A stretch of DNA of 64,000 nucleotides from Aplectana chamaeleonis (GCA_029168955.1 JAPDOI010000358.1:372001-436000); one strand, 5' to 3'; positions 30,945 to 43,418 are shown, counted from the stretch's first letter. Notes: generated by a model from the sequence alone, not told the origin. A program made the numbers and translations.

Positions 30945-31427
30945 GGCCCTAGTTATACACCAGCGGAATGAAAACGTCTCGCGATGACATCGCCGCCGCT
31001 TGCTGCGTGAATTTGGGATTCGTCTTCAATGTTGCGTCTTCGACGCAATACTGCGGACAAAAATTTCCAGGCGTTTTTAATGGTATTTTATCGGTTTTTT
31101 CGCTTCTGACACTTTTTATTTGCAGAATAGCACTAATAATCAGTTCCTCTCGTCACTACAGTGCTCGTTATGTCGTTTTGGTAATGTTTTAACAATTTTA
31201 AATCTGAAAAATAATCAGCTGGTGGAAATTGGCAAATTTCCAACAGGGCAGGTCCCGTAAGGATGCAGTATACGGTGCCGCGGCGTGTATAACTGCTCTG
31301 TGCGGCCTTCCGGCGCGTTTTTCTGCGTCTACTGTTCCTTTTGGCATGCCTGAGCGCAGGCAGGGCGCATATGAGTGATAGTTGTCTTGCTATTTTCGCA
31401 GCGTCCCGCCGGTGTATAACTAGGGCC
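30945..31427. mobile_element. 483-bp Harbinger-like MITE, copy 1
   Basis: Ends GGCCCTAGTTATACACC (30945) and complement GGTGTATAACTAGGGCC (to 31427), flanked by TTA on both sides. Copies at 48651-49136 and 57254-57745 have TAA on both sides. The TIR and 3-bp TWA duplication fit PIF/Harbinger. Non-coding. Confidence 0.88.
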
Positions 31428-31429
31428 TT

Positions 31430-31484
31430 AATCGTGCTGGGACCACTTTGTCCCGGCACGATTCACCCTTCTTCCAGCACGATT
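31430..31484. repeat. 55-bp hairpin AATCGTGCTGG...CCAGCACGATT, 1 of 4
   Basis: AATCGTGCTGG and CCAGCACGATT bound a short inner inverted repeat (GTCCCGGCACGATT). Other copies are at 40563-40617, 41089-41144 and 48596-48648. The word is the insertion target of the Mutator-like elements in both inner arms. Confidence 0.75.
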
Positions 31485-31679
31485 ATCACGTGTCGCATGA
31501 TGCAACAGCCGTAGTCTGCACTTGCGGACCGGAATTCGGCTCAGGGAACGACAGTAGGCACCAAAAAACCGATCAGAATTTTTACCGAATTTTCCGCTTT
31601 TACCGCATTTACCGAAAAAAAAATTCGGTAAAAAGTTTCAGTAAAAAATTTACCGAAAAGAATTTCCCGCACACCCCTG

Positions 31680-32475
31680 GTGTGGGCGCTAAAGTCGCCC
31701 GCGAAAACAACTGATGAGAGGAAATAATCGTTAAGTTGTTTGAGAAGAGGAATGGGATTGTAGGAGGGGCATGAGGTGGTAGGGGGAATATATATGTTGA
31801 AAAGAGAAAGGGGTGTTTTAAGAGGGAGATGGATTGGAAGGTACTCGAGAGTACCATCCGTGGGGGTGTTTGGTATTTGAGGTGGGAGGAGAGAAGATAA
31901 ACAAAGGTTGAAACTCCTCCGCCAAGAGCTGACCTTGGAGCATGGGAAGGCAGTGTAGCCCGGGATATTAGGGATGAGGATAGGTAGGGGATGGAGAGAG
32001 CTTGGTTTCTTGAACCAAGATCACGTCTGGATAGTAAGTACGTGCGAAGAGAGAGTTCAGAAAGTTTAGTACGAAGGCCGTTGAGATTGATATGTACAAT
32101 GGAAAGGGGGCGATTTGAGGAAGAGGAATCAGAGTTGGTAGGTGAAGAGCATAAAACACAGCGAAAAGCAGAGTTATGATGCCTCACAGAGCTGAGACCC
32201 GAACAGGAGAGATGCACCCACCTTTGGCATCCGAAGCACTGGACGCTGGTATCTCTCCAGGTAATATCCTTGCCGCACGTGGCGCATAGGTACTTCTGAG
32301 CGGATCAGGATTCCTTTCCACGCCGGCCCTTAGCAGGAGAATCCGAAGGAGAGACGCGGCCGGCCAGCACCTCTCCCATGACAGAAACCCTCTTCGTGGA
32401 GGTGGTGACGTCGGTTTGCATAGAGGTGATCTTCTTTCCTCCACACTGCCACGGCGTGAACGTACGACATCTCGG
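31680..32475 (-). pseudogene. LINE 5' segment, left-arm copy
   Basis: Mirror of 47602-48397. On the minus strand it carries the 2A-like peptide (LLLRAGVERNPDP), the PHD-like finger (VQCFGCQRWVHLSC, shifted frame) and the start of the APE domain (SIVHINLNGLRTKLSEL). It stops at the hAT element. Unlike the right arm, no LINE sequence resumes beyond the hAT. Confidence 0.85.
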
Positions 32476-34099
32476 CAGCCCTTTTTGAAGCTGTTTTCAA
32501 CGATCAGAGATTTATGGTTTCTTAGAGCGACTCCCTCCAACGAAAAACTGCCACAATCAAACTCATCATGTTAAGGGAATTTAGCTTTGTTACAAAGAGT
32601 TGCAGTAGCGATTTCTGACAAAATTGTATGGCCGAACACATTCTTACTCCGAACGTGTTCTTCGGAACTGCGATACAACTTTCTGAACTTTAGTGCCCAC
32701 AAATTCATCCGTTTTTGATTAAAACTGCGGGGCTAGGAAGCCGTATCCAACACGATGGACGAAACAGTTTCACAGACATTTGTCGATTGTAAATCAACGA
32801 TCTATTATACGAAGTACTGTTTTGACAGGGAGGAGCATTAATAACTGCTAATCTATGAGGTATTTTCACGTGGTCTCTTTCGTGCTGTCAGACTTTAATT
32901 CATTGCGAGCGGTCGCGGCGCGGTAACTGCAGACCATTAGCGCAGTCTCTCCTTGCTATCAGTCAGTAATGGCCACGACGCGACCGCAGCATTTAATACT
33001 GGTGTTTACAAGTCTCGCTTTTTTTTGCAAAATTGCATGTAATCTCCATTTCGGAGCCAAACTTACTCAGGCCCATCGCGTGCGTGTGTGAGCGTATGCT
33101 GCGTCTTGCTCTTCACCACACTCGCATCGACTCTTGCCTCGCTCCACGCGCGCACGTGAAGGAACACAATTGTACCGCATATTGTTCGTTTATGTTAATT
33201 ATTGCCAGATGTGTCCCATGAGAAGGTACGCGTAATTATGGCCAGATGTGTCCCATGAGAATGTACGCTGCTCCCAACGAATCCGGACTTTTGCCGCTAG
33301 TGGTCCTTGTTGAGCAAGAGTAATAAATCGGGCTCGTTGATGGCTTGCGGCTTGGCACCGTCGTTCTGACAAGTTGACGTCACATTCCGCGCTTACTATT
33401 AGTTGAAATCGTGTAAATGTATAAATTTTACCGAAAGCAGTTCCCTCAACCAAACGAAGCCGATTTGGATTAGATTTGAGGACACCAGCCAAACCGCCGT
33501 AATGGGCATTCTGACCATACCGATCGCTATCCTCACCTCATGTACAATGCTTTTGAGAGCACGTTCCAACAATGGGAACAGGGTCGGAATTTGCTCCGTA
33601 CTCTCGTCGAAGTTTCGCTCACTCAGTGGTTTTAACCCTGTGGTAAAAATCCCTATATATTTCACATCCACGTCAAAACTTATAAAATTTACGAATTTTG
33701 AATTCGTAGCCAAAAGTTGGAGGGTAGCACTTTTGTTTACCCTATTGGACACAGTTTCGACTAGGTACAGTCTTTCTGCTCATTTTGGGCTTTTTCCTGT
33801 CTTCTGAAATAAAATGAACAAGATTCACCGAATACAGTCGGCGCCGATCGCGCTGGCACTTTCGATTCCGCATTTACGGCGTATTTTGTTCCGGCGCAAA
33901 CTCGGTGCACGCATGTTAGGGTGGGGAGGAGCGAAGGGTAATGATTGGAGGACACACGAGCTACCGTCAGTCACAGCCCTTCGTTTTTCTCCATTTCCCT
34001 GAATTTTTTTGCTGTTTTGGACTCATCACGACCACCACCCGTATGTTATAGCCACTCACGGACAGCTCGCCCCTGCGCTAATTTCCGACCACTTTGAAA
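32476..34099. other. Palindrome arm DNA, no gene seen
   Basis: Mirrored at 45980-47600. 33190-33260 contains a tandem duplication of CCAGATGTGTCCCATGAGAA. 33893-34040 contains GCGCAAACTCGGTGCAC and GGGGAGGAGCGAAGG, shared with MITEs at 17300-17580 and 21515. Open frames of up to 134 codons (33403-33807) are conserved between arms simply because the arms are recent copies. They match nothing I recognise. Confidence 0.5.
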
Positions 34100-35523
34100 T
34101 CTAGCGTAGCAAGACAAGTGCTTAGGGCGGTAAACGCATTTGCAAAAACTACTTGTATTGTCAGTATCTTTTGGGTTCCGTAGTAAAACTGCCTAGTATC
34201 CCGCACCGAGCTGCAGGTTCTGAGAAGTTAAAAGCTTAGAGCAGGCGTTTTTTGTTTTTTTTTATACCTTACAAAACGCGCATTAGTCCTTGGAAAATCC
34301 GGAAACGGACTTCTTATTTGTGTTCAGCGCCCAAAACTACCCTCTGAGCCAAGTTTGGGTTACGGATTTTCGGTCGGGCGTTTATTTATACTTATACAAA
34401 TTAGAGGGCTCTGGAAGTGTTTTAGAAAAATGTTCCAGATCTGACTTAAAATCCTCCCAGGTGGGTTACTTGGGGCGTTGATCACGAATCTAGGGTTCAT
34501 CTATCGATTTTCCAACTTTTTCGACTAAATTCGTTCAAACCTCCAGTCGGGGAAAAGTTTGAGGGCAAAATGTGATTTTTCACGATTTCTGGAGCGCTAC
34601 GATAGAGATAGAAATGGCTCAAAAATTTTCTCTATGGGTTATTTGCAGAGCTAAACACGAATCTGGAGTCCGTTTATCGATTTTTGACATATTACGGTGG
34701 GTATACGGTGGTCTGGTTAAAGTGTCAGATTTTACTCAAATTTTATATACGGGGGTTATTCGGGGTGGTGAATACGAATTTAACGTCCGTTTGTCGATTC
34801 TCAAAATGCTAAGGTAGGTTTTGCCCTCTAAAGGACATGGTACCTACCGTAACCTACAGTAAACCTCAGATTTTAGATAAACGCACTCCAGATTCGTGTT
34901 CACCACCCTAGATTACCCCTACATATCCTCTGGTTCCAAGGTAAATTTACTCTGTTCCCTCGCGCGCTTGTGCGGAGCGAGGGTAGAGACAGCTTGAGAG
35001 TATGGGAAGGAGACGCAGCGTACGCGCGCAGACGCACGCGATGAACGGAAATAAATTTCACTCGGTAACAGAGAATACAAGTTTTGAGCAAATCCGAGAA
35101 AGTTTTTCGAAACACTCAAAAAATGGCTGACTTTTCGCGAAGCTTGAAAACGCTTATAACTTCTTGGAACCTGCAGCTCGGGGCGGGATACTGCGTAGTT
35201 TCACTATTGAGCCACAAGAGATACTAACGACACTAGAGCGCCTTCGGGCCTCTCTCGCGCCACCACCCTTCCGCGGGGTTGTTGAAGCACCAGACAAACA
35301 CAATTATTCACTACTAAAGACACATTATCTTCTAATTTTTTCTCTGGAGAAGTGTAAGTGCAAGGAGTAGCCCCATTATGCAGATTCTTCGGGTGCTTTG
35401 CACTCCAATTTCGATACTGCTACTTCCTCACATGAACAGACTTCAAGCTTGAAGTCAGATCAGTCTCTCGTGCTGAACCCAGTTAACAATTGTAGTTTCC
35501 GCTAAAACAGTCAGACACATTTA
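34100..35523. repeat. TACGGTAGG/TTTACTGTAGG repeat family in arm
   Basis: Contains GTGGGTATACGGTGGTCTGG, CCGTAACCTACAGTAAACCT and repeated AATCTGGAGTCCGTTTATCG. Related blocks occur at 27060-27300, 28860-29110, 38270-39240, 42540-43560 and 44218-45320. No coding signal. Confidence 0.6.
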
Positions 35524-35896
35524 ATGTGAATTATCATATTTATTGATCGCATTGATAGGATGGTAGTAGGTTGCCTAACTATTGAGAGTTGCAACCAGAA
35601 ACAATGAATCGATGAAAGCATGAATAGATGCTCGTTTTGTTATTAACAGTTATGATTAGAAACACTTCTCCATTGTATATACCTATGCATGCCGAGTGAC
35701 CTCTTTAAGATTTGCTTCTCCACCCGATGTAGAACTATGTGCAGTGGAAGGAAGAATAAATGTCATGGAAAGCTCCGGTTGGAAAGTTTGGTTGAAGCTC
35801 TGCTTCTCCTCTTCCATGCTGGTCCTCAGCGGTGTGCCTCACAGCGAGGTTCTATCATTCATTGAACGACTTCATTTTGGAAATAAAGAAACATAG

Positions 35897-36056
35897 CCTT
35901 TATTTCCCCGCTACTCGCACTTTCCTGTATCACTATCATAGAGGTGGTGCAGTTTTTAGAGTGATATCTTCAATTTCATGGTTGAATTTTTCGAAAAACA
36001 ACCGCTTCGCATCTACGATTGTGATAATACGACTGCGAGTAGCGTGGAAATGAAGG
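35897..36056. mobile_element. 160-bp hairpin MITE, copy 2
   Basis: Same ends and inner blocks as 1208-1368: CCTTTATTTCCCCGCTACTC and complement ending GAAATGAAGG. Confidence 0.75.
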
Positions 36057-36068
36057 GTACATAGATAA

Positions 36069-36229
36069 CCTCCATTCCCCCACTACTCGCACTTTTATGT
36101 ATCACTATCATAGAAGCGGTGTGGTTTTGAGAATTATTTCTTCATTTTCGTAGTTGAAATTTCCGAAAAAATAACCGCTTCGCACCTACGATTGTGATAA
36201 TAGGACTGCGAGTAGCGGGGAAATAAAGG
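36069..36229. mobile_element. 161-bp hairpin MITE, copy 3
   Basis: Ends CCTCCATTCCCCCACTACTC and AGCGGGGAAATAAAGG, 13 bp after copy 2 in the same orientation. Copies 2 and 3 are no closer to each other than to copy 1, so tandem insertion is likelier than local duplication. Confidence 0.72.
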
Positions 36230-36599
36230 CTACGTATGTATGTGAATGAGATTCTTTGTTAAAGTGAAAAGAAGATGCATAACAATGGCAGAAGAAGGGG
36301 ACAAGATATGAACATTTTGCATCTATCGCTCGTCCTCTTCAGCATCTTTACACATGAACTTTCTGTTATCGTATCTCTGAATGGGGTCATGTGCTCTGCG
36401 TTTGCTGATGACTCCAAGTTGTGTTATCCTATGTCTAATGATATATAAGTATAAGTTTATTACGAATGCGTAAGGCAAACGTGAGAGAAAAAAAAACAAA
36501 CAAACACTAATTACGCAAACCACTATACAACCATTTTCAGAAAACAAATAAAGCTAAGCTCTAGAAATAAAAACGCAGTTAGGTCAATCACACGGTATG

Positions 36600-36935
36600 A
36601 TCGCTGGATTCGGTTTTTTGTATCAAGTTACCACATGACGTTTGAATCGACTCAGAGATAGCGGTGGAGTGATACTCTTATTGTTAGTCATTTTAAGGTA
36701 CGCACTACCCGCTCTGAACGCGAAGAAGCTTCGCCGCAAAGCAGTGCGAGGGCGCTCCAAGATGAGTTTAGTTCCTCCTCCTCTTGTATGGGAATGACGT
36801 AATTTGAAAAAGTTATGATTTCCAAAGATACCCGAGTAGTGCAACATTTTATAGACCATGCACAAGTCCGATACTTGACGTCGCGCCTCAAGTGACGGAA
36901 GACCGGTAGGGCCTCGCTGGTTCTGCGGCAAGTTC
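36600..36935 (-). pseudogene. CR1-group LINE, C-terminal fragment
   Basis: The minus-strand frame 36931-36623 encodes LPSLEARRQVSDLCMVYKML, then TRGGGTKLILERPRTALRRS and FFAFRAGSAYLK, ending LSRFKRHVVT. This is the usual tail of CR1/Rex1 RT proteins (L..RR...DL...YK..H ... RT..RR.FF..R). The RT core is missing. It differs in sequence from the 1466-2072 fragment. Confidence 0.72.
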
Positions 36936-37777
36936 TAGATGAAAAAGTAGGTTAGATAAGTTGAAATCGCCGCTGTATAAGAAGAAGGCCAAGGCCTTGA
37001 GGCTGGTCAAAAGAAGAGTGAGCTGTGGCTATACGAGGGTAATAGCAGTTAAGGTAACCGAAGGTGATCAGATTACGGATTTCGAGTTTCTCATCAAAGG
37101 TTCTCTGCCCTCGAAAGAGTGCAGAGAAATTTTTCTCATAGGGTCCTTATTAGGATCAGTGGCTTTAATTACGACAGAAGTTTGGGTCATTTAGGCAAAA
37201 ATGCTGAACTAGGGCTCATGGCCTTAGCATAGAGGAGGAGGGAGTTGGATTCGATAATGTTGAATCGTTTTGTTGTTTGTCTTTCACACGGTTCTACCGT
37301 GTAATAAATGAAATGAAATATTCCATTCCGGTGCTGGTATTCGTATAGTTAGTCCGTTCAATCTGAGGGCATCCACGACCAGATTTTGCCCTGTGAAGCT
37401 GGCCCTCTCTGGGGCTAGGCGGAATGTGCGGTTACATTTCTTTGTAAATGGAGCTGCTATCGAGTTCAATGCCCGCGTAATGAATTGAATTTATTTGAAA
37501 TTGAAACAGTCTGTTTGTCTGGTGCTTCAACAACCCCGAGGAAGGGTGGTGGCGCTAGAGAGGCCAGCAGGCGCACTGTGATGCTAACCAGGAGTGTGCG
37601 GGAAATTCTTTTCGGTAAATTTTTTACCGAAATTTTTTTTCGGTAAATGCGGTAAAACGGAAAATTCGGTAAAAATTCTGATCGGTTTTTGGGTGCCTTC
37701 TGTCGTTCTCTGAGCCGAATTCCGGTCCGCAAGTGCAGACTACGGCTGTTGCATCATGCGACACGTGATAATCGTGC

Positions 37778-40561
37778 GGCTTAATCCTCGCAGACGCCTC
37801 AGTCATCGGGACTCACGCGTCAAATAAACTGCTTGTGGTGTAGGTGCACACAACACAAACGCATTTACGCGCAACTTGCTAAAATATTCCCGACTCGCCA
37901 CTTCTCGGATCTTCGTTCTTCTTAGGCCGATTAGGATCTGAAGCAGCTTTGCAGCCAGATTTTCCGCAGAATAAAGTTTAGGCTACGAAAAGCACCAATC
38001 TTGTATATACCCACAGGGAATACAGTTTAAATGATTCACTAACAAGGGAACTACGTTTAGTCAGTCTGGCGATTCCGGATGAAATGTACTTTTTTGGAAC
38101 TGTTTTTAGCGTAGAATCCGATTTTGATCTTCGCAGCTGCCTAAATCCACTCTGAGAAAAGTTACACGCGTTTTTCAAAGCCTTGCGGCAAGGTAAATGA
38201 AACCCCCATACATTTTTAGGGCGTTTGGAAAAAAAATTCGGATTCGGCTCAAAACTTGCATGCAGGGGTAATCTAGGATGCTGATCGCGAATCTGAGGTC
38301 CGTTTGTCGAAATTCTAAAGTTTACTCCAGGTTACGGTAGGTACCATACCATTTAGGGGGCTAAACCTACCTTAGTATTTAGAAAATCGACAAATGGAAA
38401 TTAAAGGCATCGTACGCGCTGAAATCCACTTTCCATTTTTTATGCTCAGTACTTTCCTCGGACCTCTGTGAGAACGTACAACGAGCTTGGCTGCTCAAAA
38501 ACGTACCATTGTGAGCATAGAGGAAGTGGAAAGTAAGGAATTCCGTCAAAAGGGGCCGGCCCTTCCGTCAGTCATTTGGCACTTTCGCAATATTTGAGCA
38601 GAACGTCGTTTCGCTAAGTACAGGGCACGCCATTGTACGCTGACGCACCGTCGGACGAAAGTGGCATTATCGACTGGAAAATTCTCGTCACACAACGAGC
38701 GATTGCTTCCAACGCTGCGCCAATGGACGAATTGTAGAACTGTTCCTTGCGCCCTCCGCGTAACTATCCCGAGTCGATGCCGGCGCGAATTTCAAATGAT
38801 TTTCAGAAGTTTTTTAAAACGTGTTTTCTTGAAAAAGTTTACGTTTTTGAGCGGGCTTTTCGCTACCTTTAGTCACTATAGGGGCTTACAACTCAAAAAC
38901 GCTTAAAAACAAAACATGGTTTTCAGCGCGTACGATGCCTTTAAATTCGTATTCACCACCCCGAATGACCCCCGCATATAAATTTTGAGTGAAATCAGAG
39001 ACTTAGATCGAACTACCGTATGCCCACCGTAATATACCGTAATCTGTCAAAAATCGACAAACGCACCTCAGATTCGTGTTCAGCACTCTAGATAACCCCC
39101 AGAGTAACAATTCGAGCAATATCTATCCAAGCACTCTGGAAATCGTCAAAAGTCGCGATATGCCATCAAATTTTCCCCCGACGGGAAGCTTCGAACGAAT
39201 GAAGTCGAAACTTCGGAAAATCGCTAAATAAAATCCAGATTCGTGATCAGCGCCCCATAAAACCCACCTAGGAGGATTTAAAGTCAAATCTGGAAAAATC
39301 CGTCCAAGTCCAAAACGCTATCAGTCTGCGCAAAGTTTGAAAAGTGAGCCTTCCCCCAAACTTTGCACAAGGGGGTAGTTCTGGGCGCTAAACAAAATTA
39401 TGAGATCCGTTTCCTCATTTTCCAAAGACCAGTGCGCGTTTTGGAAGGTACAATAGTTGAGCAAATTTGGCGGAAAACGCCTATAACTTTCTTCAGAGTG
39501 GGTTTAGGCAGCTGCGAAGATCGTAATCGGATTTTACGTCAAAAACGCTTCTAGAGAAGTATAGTTAGGTCCGTTGCCTGTTTCCTCAAGAAAAAAGTTT
39601 AAATTCAAACCGCGGTTGGCGCAGCGGTTTAATTCTCACAGATTGAAATTCAAACACCCACGCCAGCCGCGGTTTGTCACATATTCTTTACACAATAAAA
39701 TTTATAATATCAATAATGAAAAACTTGGCGAAGATAGCCTTCAACGTCTACGAAGCTGAGACATATGGTAACCAACTTACGATATGGAAACTGTGTGCTG
39801 TCATTTGCATTACAGAGGGTTAAGAACATTTGTGGATTCCATTTACTTTCGCTCAAGAGCGACCGAAGCACCGAAACCTCATGTATTCTTCTTCACAAAC
39901 CATTGATGCTGCAAAAAAAAATAATTTAATGATTGGTAGCTTCTGACCAAAACATGAGATTCACGTTAGTTCTTTGTTGGAGTTTGAGGCTTGCGTTTAT
40001 GCGCCGCGGATAATCATCGAAAAAAAAAAACTAGAAATGGTTTAAAGTAGCTGGGCAATTCCAGAGGGCTATCTTATGAATAAGAGGCTGCATCTAGACA
40101 CGCTTACTGCTCTGAGGAGAAATAGTTTGTATTTAGTTTTCGAAATGTTAAATGGTTTAGTGGGATTGAATCTGTTAGAGTTTTCTACCCATTGCTTCCA
40201 GACCAGGCGGCATTTCCTCACTGTTGGTCGGAATTAGATTATATTAGCTTGAGTAAGAAATTGCAAGTTTATCCACGTATTTTGGCTTCAAACCTGTCGT
40301 GAGCCGGTAATGCAACAGGAGTCAGTAATGTTCTAAATGTATTTTCATTAACAATACCTTTGTAGTTTTTGGAATTATGACGACTGTTTTCTCATATCAC
40401 GCGTGCTTAGGCACGTGTAATAAATTTCAATTTGAAAATCAGCTATTCTGCAAAAACATCAGCAAATTTGCGCGTAAATGCATGTGTGTGTGCACCTACA
40501 CCACAAGCAGTTTATTTGACGCGTGAGTCCCGATGACCGAGGCGTTTGCGAGGATTAAGCC
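37778..40561. mobile_element. Mutator-like element, left-arm copy (2.78 kb)
   Basis: TIRs exceed 100 bp: GGCTTAATCCTCGCAGACGC (37778) and the complement ending at 40561, continuing through CACGCGTCAAATAAACTGC and GTGTAGGTGCACAC. The flanks TAATCGTGC (37769-37777) and TAGTCGTGC (40562-40570) are a 9-bp duplication with one change. The insertion site is the 55-bp hairpin. Long TIRs with 9-bp duplication fit Mutator-like elements. No transposase; the inside holds the TTAA MITE (38405-38940) and TACGGTAGG repeats. Confidence 0.85.
38405..38940. mobile_element. 536-bp TTAA-flanked MITE, left-arm copy
   Basis: Ends AGGCATCGTACGCGCTGAAA and complement TTTCAGCGCGTACGATGCCT, with TTAA on both sides. 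TTAA duplication suggests piggyBac-type mobilisation, although the ends lack the usual CCC. Mirror copy at 42882-43418. Confidence 0.7.
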
Positions 40562-40618
40562 TAGTCGTGCTGGAAGAAGGGTGAATCGTGCCGGGACAAA
40601 GTGGTCCCAGCACGATTA

Positions 40619-41086
40619 AAGACAAGAATTTTGTGATTTTTGTTTGATTGTGTAGGAGACCCCTCCTGTACAACACGTGCCAAATGCAAGATCTCAAATC
40701 CTTCAAATAAGCGAGATATAAGCGACCGCCACAGGCCCGACCCCCTTCGCTCACCACCACAGGCCCGGCCCCCTACCAGATTTTCAAACTCGATAGCGGC
40801 TTGATAGATGGATGAATTCCAACAAGTCGTCGTTCTTCAGTCCATTTCCGGTCTATCTCCTCATCCTGTTTTGCACGCGTGCAGCGATTGCGAATGAAGA
40901 GAAATACAGGCCTGAGAGAACTCGTCCGCGAAATTTTCGCCCCCAAAATGGAGGCCTTTTCAAGGAACCATATCTCCGTTCGTAGAGGGTCTTGGACGAT
41001 CTCACAGATACCGTTGTGATCAGAGAGTGGCTCTCTCCAAGATAAGCATGGAATCTGAAAAATAATTTTTTGGGTGTCCTGTGCCT
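40619..41086. other. Palindrome centre, unique spacer of 468 bp
   Basis: The only part of the inner palindrome without an inverted partner. It includes a direct repeat CCACAGGCCCG...CCCC (40731 and 40761). The ends AAAGACAAGAATT and CCTGTGCCTTTAA share only weak inverted similarity. A 110-codon minus-strand frame (41105-40773) has no recognisable motif. Confidence 0.6.
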
Positions 41087-42102
41087 TTAATCGTGCTGGG
41101 ACCACTTTGTCCCGGCACGATTCACCCTTCTTCCAGCACGATTAGGCTTAATCCTCGCAAACGCCTCGGTCATCGGGACTCACGCGTCAAATAAACTGCT
41201 TGTGGTGTAGGTGCACACACACATGCATTTACGCGCAAATTTGCTGATGTTTTTGCAGAATAGCTGATTTTCAAATTGAAATTTATTACAAGTGCCTACG
41301 CACGCGTGATATGAGAAAACAGTCGTCATAATTTCAAAAACTACAAAGGTATTGTTAATGAAAATACATTTAGAACATTACTGATTCCTCTTGCATTACC
41401 GGCTCACGACAGGTTTGAAGCCAAAATACGTGGATAAACTTGCAATTTCTTACTCAAGCTTTATAATCTAATCCCGACCAACCGTGAGGAAATGCCGCCT
41501 GGTCTGGAAGCAATGGGTAGAAAACTCTAACAGATTCAATCCCACTAAACCATTTAACATTTCGAAAACTAAATACAAACTATTTCTCCTCAGAGCAGTA
41601 AGCGTGTCTAGATGCAGCCTCTTATTCATAAGATAGCCCTCTGGAATTGCGCAGCTACTTTAAACCATTTCTAGTTTTTTTTTTCGATGATTATCCGCGG
41701 CGCATAAACGCAAGCCTCAAACTCCAACAAAGAACTAACGTGAATCTCATGTTTTGGTCAGAAGCTACCGATCATTAAATTAATTTCTTAGCAGCATCAA
41801 TGGTTTGTGAAGAAGAATACATGAGGTTTCGGTGCTTCGGTCGCTCTTGAGCGAAAGTATATGGAATCCACAAATGTTCTTAACCCTCTGTAATGCAAAT
41901 GACAGCACACAGTTTCCATATCGCAAGTTGGTTACCATATGTCTCAGCTTCGTAGACGTTGAAGGCTATCTTCGCCAAGTTTTTCATTATTGATATTATA
42001 AATTTTATTGTGTAAAGAATATGTGACAAGTGAATTCAGTATCACAAGACTAACAAGAGAACTACTATTAGTCAGCCTGGCCATTCCTGATGAAATGTAT
42101 GC

Positions 42103-42257
42103 TTAGGTCCGTGGCCTGTTTCCTCAAGAAAAAAACGTTTAAATTCAAACCGCGGCTGGCGTGGGTGTTTGAATTTCAATCTGTGAGAATTAAACCGCTG
42201 CGCCAACCGCGGTTTGAATTTAAACTTTTTTCTTGAGGAAACAGGCAACGGACCTAA
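42103..42257. mobile_element. 155-bp hairpin MITE
   Basis: TTAGGTCCGTGGCCTGTTTC and complement GAAACAGGCAACGGACCTAA enclose CAAACCGCGGCTGGCG and its complement. The left arm (39565-39672) retains only one half and then jumps to GTCACATATTC. Confidence 0.75.
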
Positions 42258-42881
42258 CTATACTTCTCTAGAAGCGTTTTTGACGTAAAATCCGATTACG
42301 ATCTTCGCAGCTGCCTAAACCCACTCTGAAGAAAGTTATAGGCGTTTTTCGCCAAATTTGCTCAACTATTGTACCTTCCAAAACGCGCACTGGTCTTTGG
42401 AAAATGAGGAAACGGATCTCATAATTTTGTTTAGCGCCCAGAACTACCCCCTTGTGCAAAGTTTGGGGGAAGGCTCACTTTTCAAACTTTGCGCAGACTG
42501 ATAGCGTTTTGGACTTGGACGGATTTTTCCAGATTTGACTTTAAATCCTCCTAGGTGGGTTCTATGGGGCGCTGATCACGAATCTGGAGTTTATTTAGCG
42601 ATTTTCCGAAGTTTCGACTTGATTCGTTCGAAGCTTCCCGTCGGGGGAAAATTTGATGGCATATCGCGACTTTTGACGATTTCCAGAGTGCTTGGATAGA
42701 TATTGTTCGAATTGTTTTTCTGGGAGTTATTTAGAGTGCTGAACACGAATCTGAGGTCCGATTATCGATTTTCTACAGATTACGGTAGATTACGGTGGGC
42801 ATACGGTAGTTAGGTCAAAGTCTCAGATGTGACTCAAAATTTGTATGCGGGGGTCATTCGGGGTGGTGAATACGAATTTAA

Positions 42882-43418
42882 AGGCATCGTACGCGCTGAA
42901 AACCATGTTTTGTTTTTAAGCGTTTTTGAGTTGTAAGCCCCCTATAGTGACTAAAGGTAGCGAAAAGCCCGCTCAAAAACGTAAACTTTTCAAGAAAACA
43001 CGTTTTAAAAAAACTTCTGAAAATCATTTGAAATTCGCGCCGGCATCGACTCGGGATAGTTACGCGGAGGGCGCAAGGAACAGTTCTACAATTCGTCCAT
43101 TGGCGCAGCGTTGGAAGCAATCGCTCGTTGTGTGACGAGAATTTTCCAGTCGATAATGCCACTTTCGTCCGACGGTGCGTCAGCGTACAGTGGCGTGCCC
43201 TGTACTTAGCGAAACGACGTTCTGCTCAAATATTGCGAAAGTGCCAAATGACTGACGGAAGGGCCGGCCCCTTTTGACGGAATTCCTTACTTTCCACTTC
43301 CTCTATGCTCACAATGGTACGTTTTTGAGCAGCCAAGCTCGTTGTACGTTCTCACAGAGGTCCGAGGAAAGTACTGAGCATAAAAAATGGAAAGTGGATT
43401 TCAGCGCGTACGATGCCT
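42882..43418. mobile_element. 537-bp TTAA-flanked MITE, right-arm copy
   Basis: Mirror of 38405-38940 with TTAA retained on both sides (42878-42881, 43419-43422). Confidence 0.7.

Larger units (their letters stand above)
30115..31679. mobile_element. hAT element, left-arm copy (1565 bp)
   Basis: Ends CAGGGGTGTGCATTTTCCG (30115) and CGGGAAATT-type inverted end GCACACCCCTG (to 31679). The inner flank 31680-31687 is GTGTGGGC, the complement of the duplication seen in the right-arm copy. The outer flank 30107-30114 is GTTAGCAT, so the duplication partner is missing. Both ends are rich in GGTAAA/TTTACC. It contains the transposase remnant (30618-30773), a Harbinger-like MITE (30945-31427) and a 55-bp hairpin (31430-31484). 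Confidence 0.85.
30115..35523. repeat. Palindrome, left outer arm
   Basis: Inverted copy of 44552-50585. Matching landmarks have coordinate sums near 80076 throughout (for example 33199-33492 with 46584-46877). From outside inward the arm holds a hAT element, the LINE 5' segment (minus strand), unique DNA (32480-33860) and TACGGTAGG-type repeats (34100-34930). It starts exactly at the hAT terminus CAGGGGTGTGC. The arms differ by scattered substitutions and by the 618-bp S20 insert, so this is not a simple assembly duplication. No coding gene is recognised outside the mobile elements. Confidence 0.9.
35855..36320 (+). mobile_element. ATTC-tail retroposon, opened by two MITEs
   Basis: ATTCATTGAACGACTTCATT starts the unit, and GTGAATGAGATTCTTTGTTA plus GATGCATAACAATGGCAGAA end it, in the same order as 63843-64000. 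The two 161-bp hairpin MITEs (35897-36056, 36069-36229) sit in tandem between them. Confidence 0.65.
35524..37584. other. Left-only spacer between outer and inner arms
   Basis: This 2-kb segment has no counterpart in the right half, where inner and outer arms nearly touch. It contains the ATTC-tail repeat (35855-36320), two hairpin MITEs, a LINE 3' end (36600-36935) and a second LINE-like tail ending in AATAAATGAAATGAAATA (37303-37320). Confidence 0.6.
37585..40618. repeat. Palindrome, left inner arm
   Basis: Inverted copy of 41087-44216 (coordinate sums near 81820). It begins with a hAT-type terminus CAGGAGTGTGCGGGAAATTC at 37585 and runs through hAT end sequence to the Mutator-like element (37778-40561) and the 55-bp hairpin (40563-40617). 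Relative to the right arm it lacks about 100 bp near 39670. Confidence 0.88.

Noticed and set aside
33403..33807. 134-codon frame conserved in both arms
   Set aside because: Conservation follows from recent duplication of the arm; the overlapping 117-codon frame on the other strand is equally conserved.
40773..41105. 110-codon frame in the palindrome centre
   Set aside because: No motif, ordinary composition, and it runs into the hairpin repeat.
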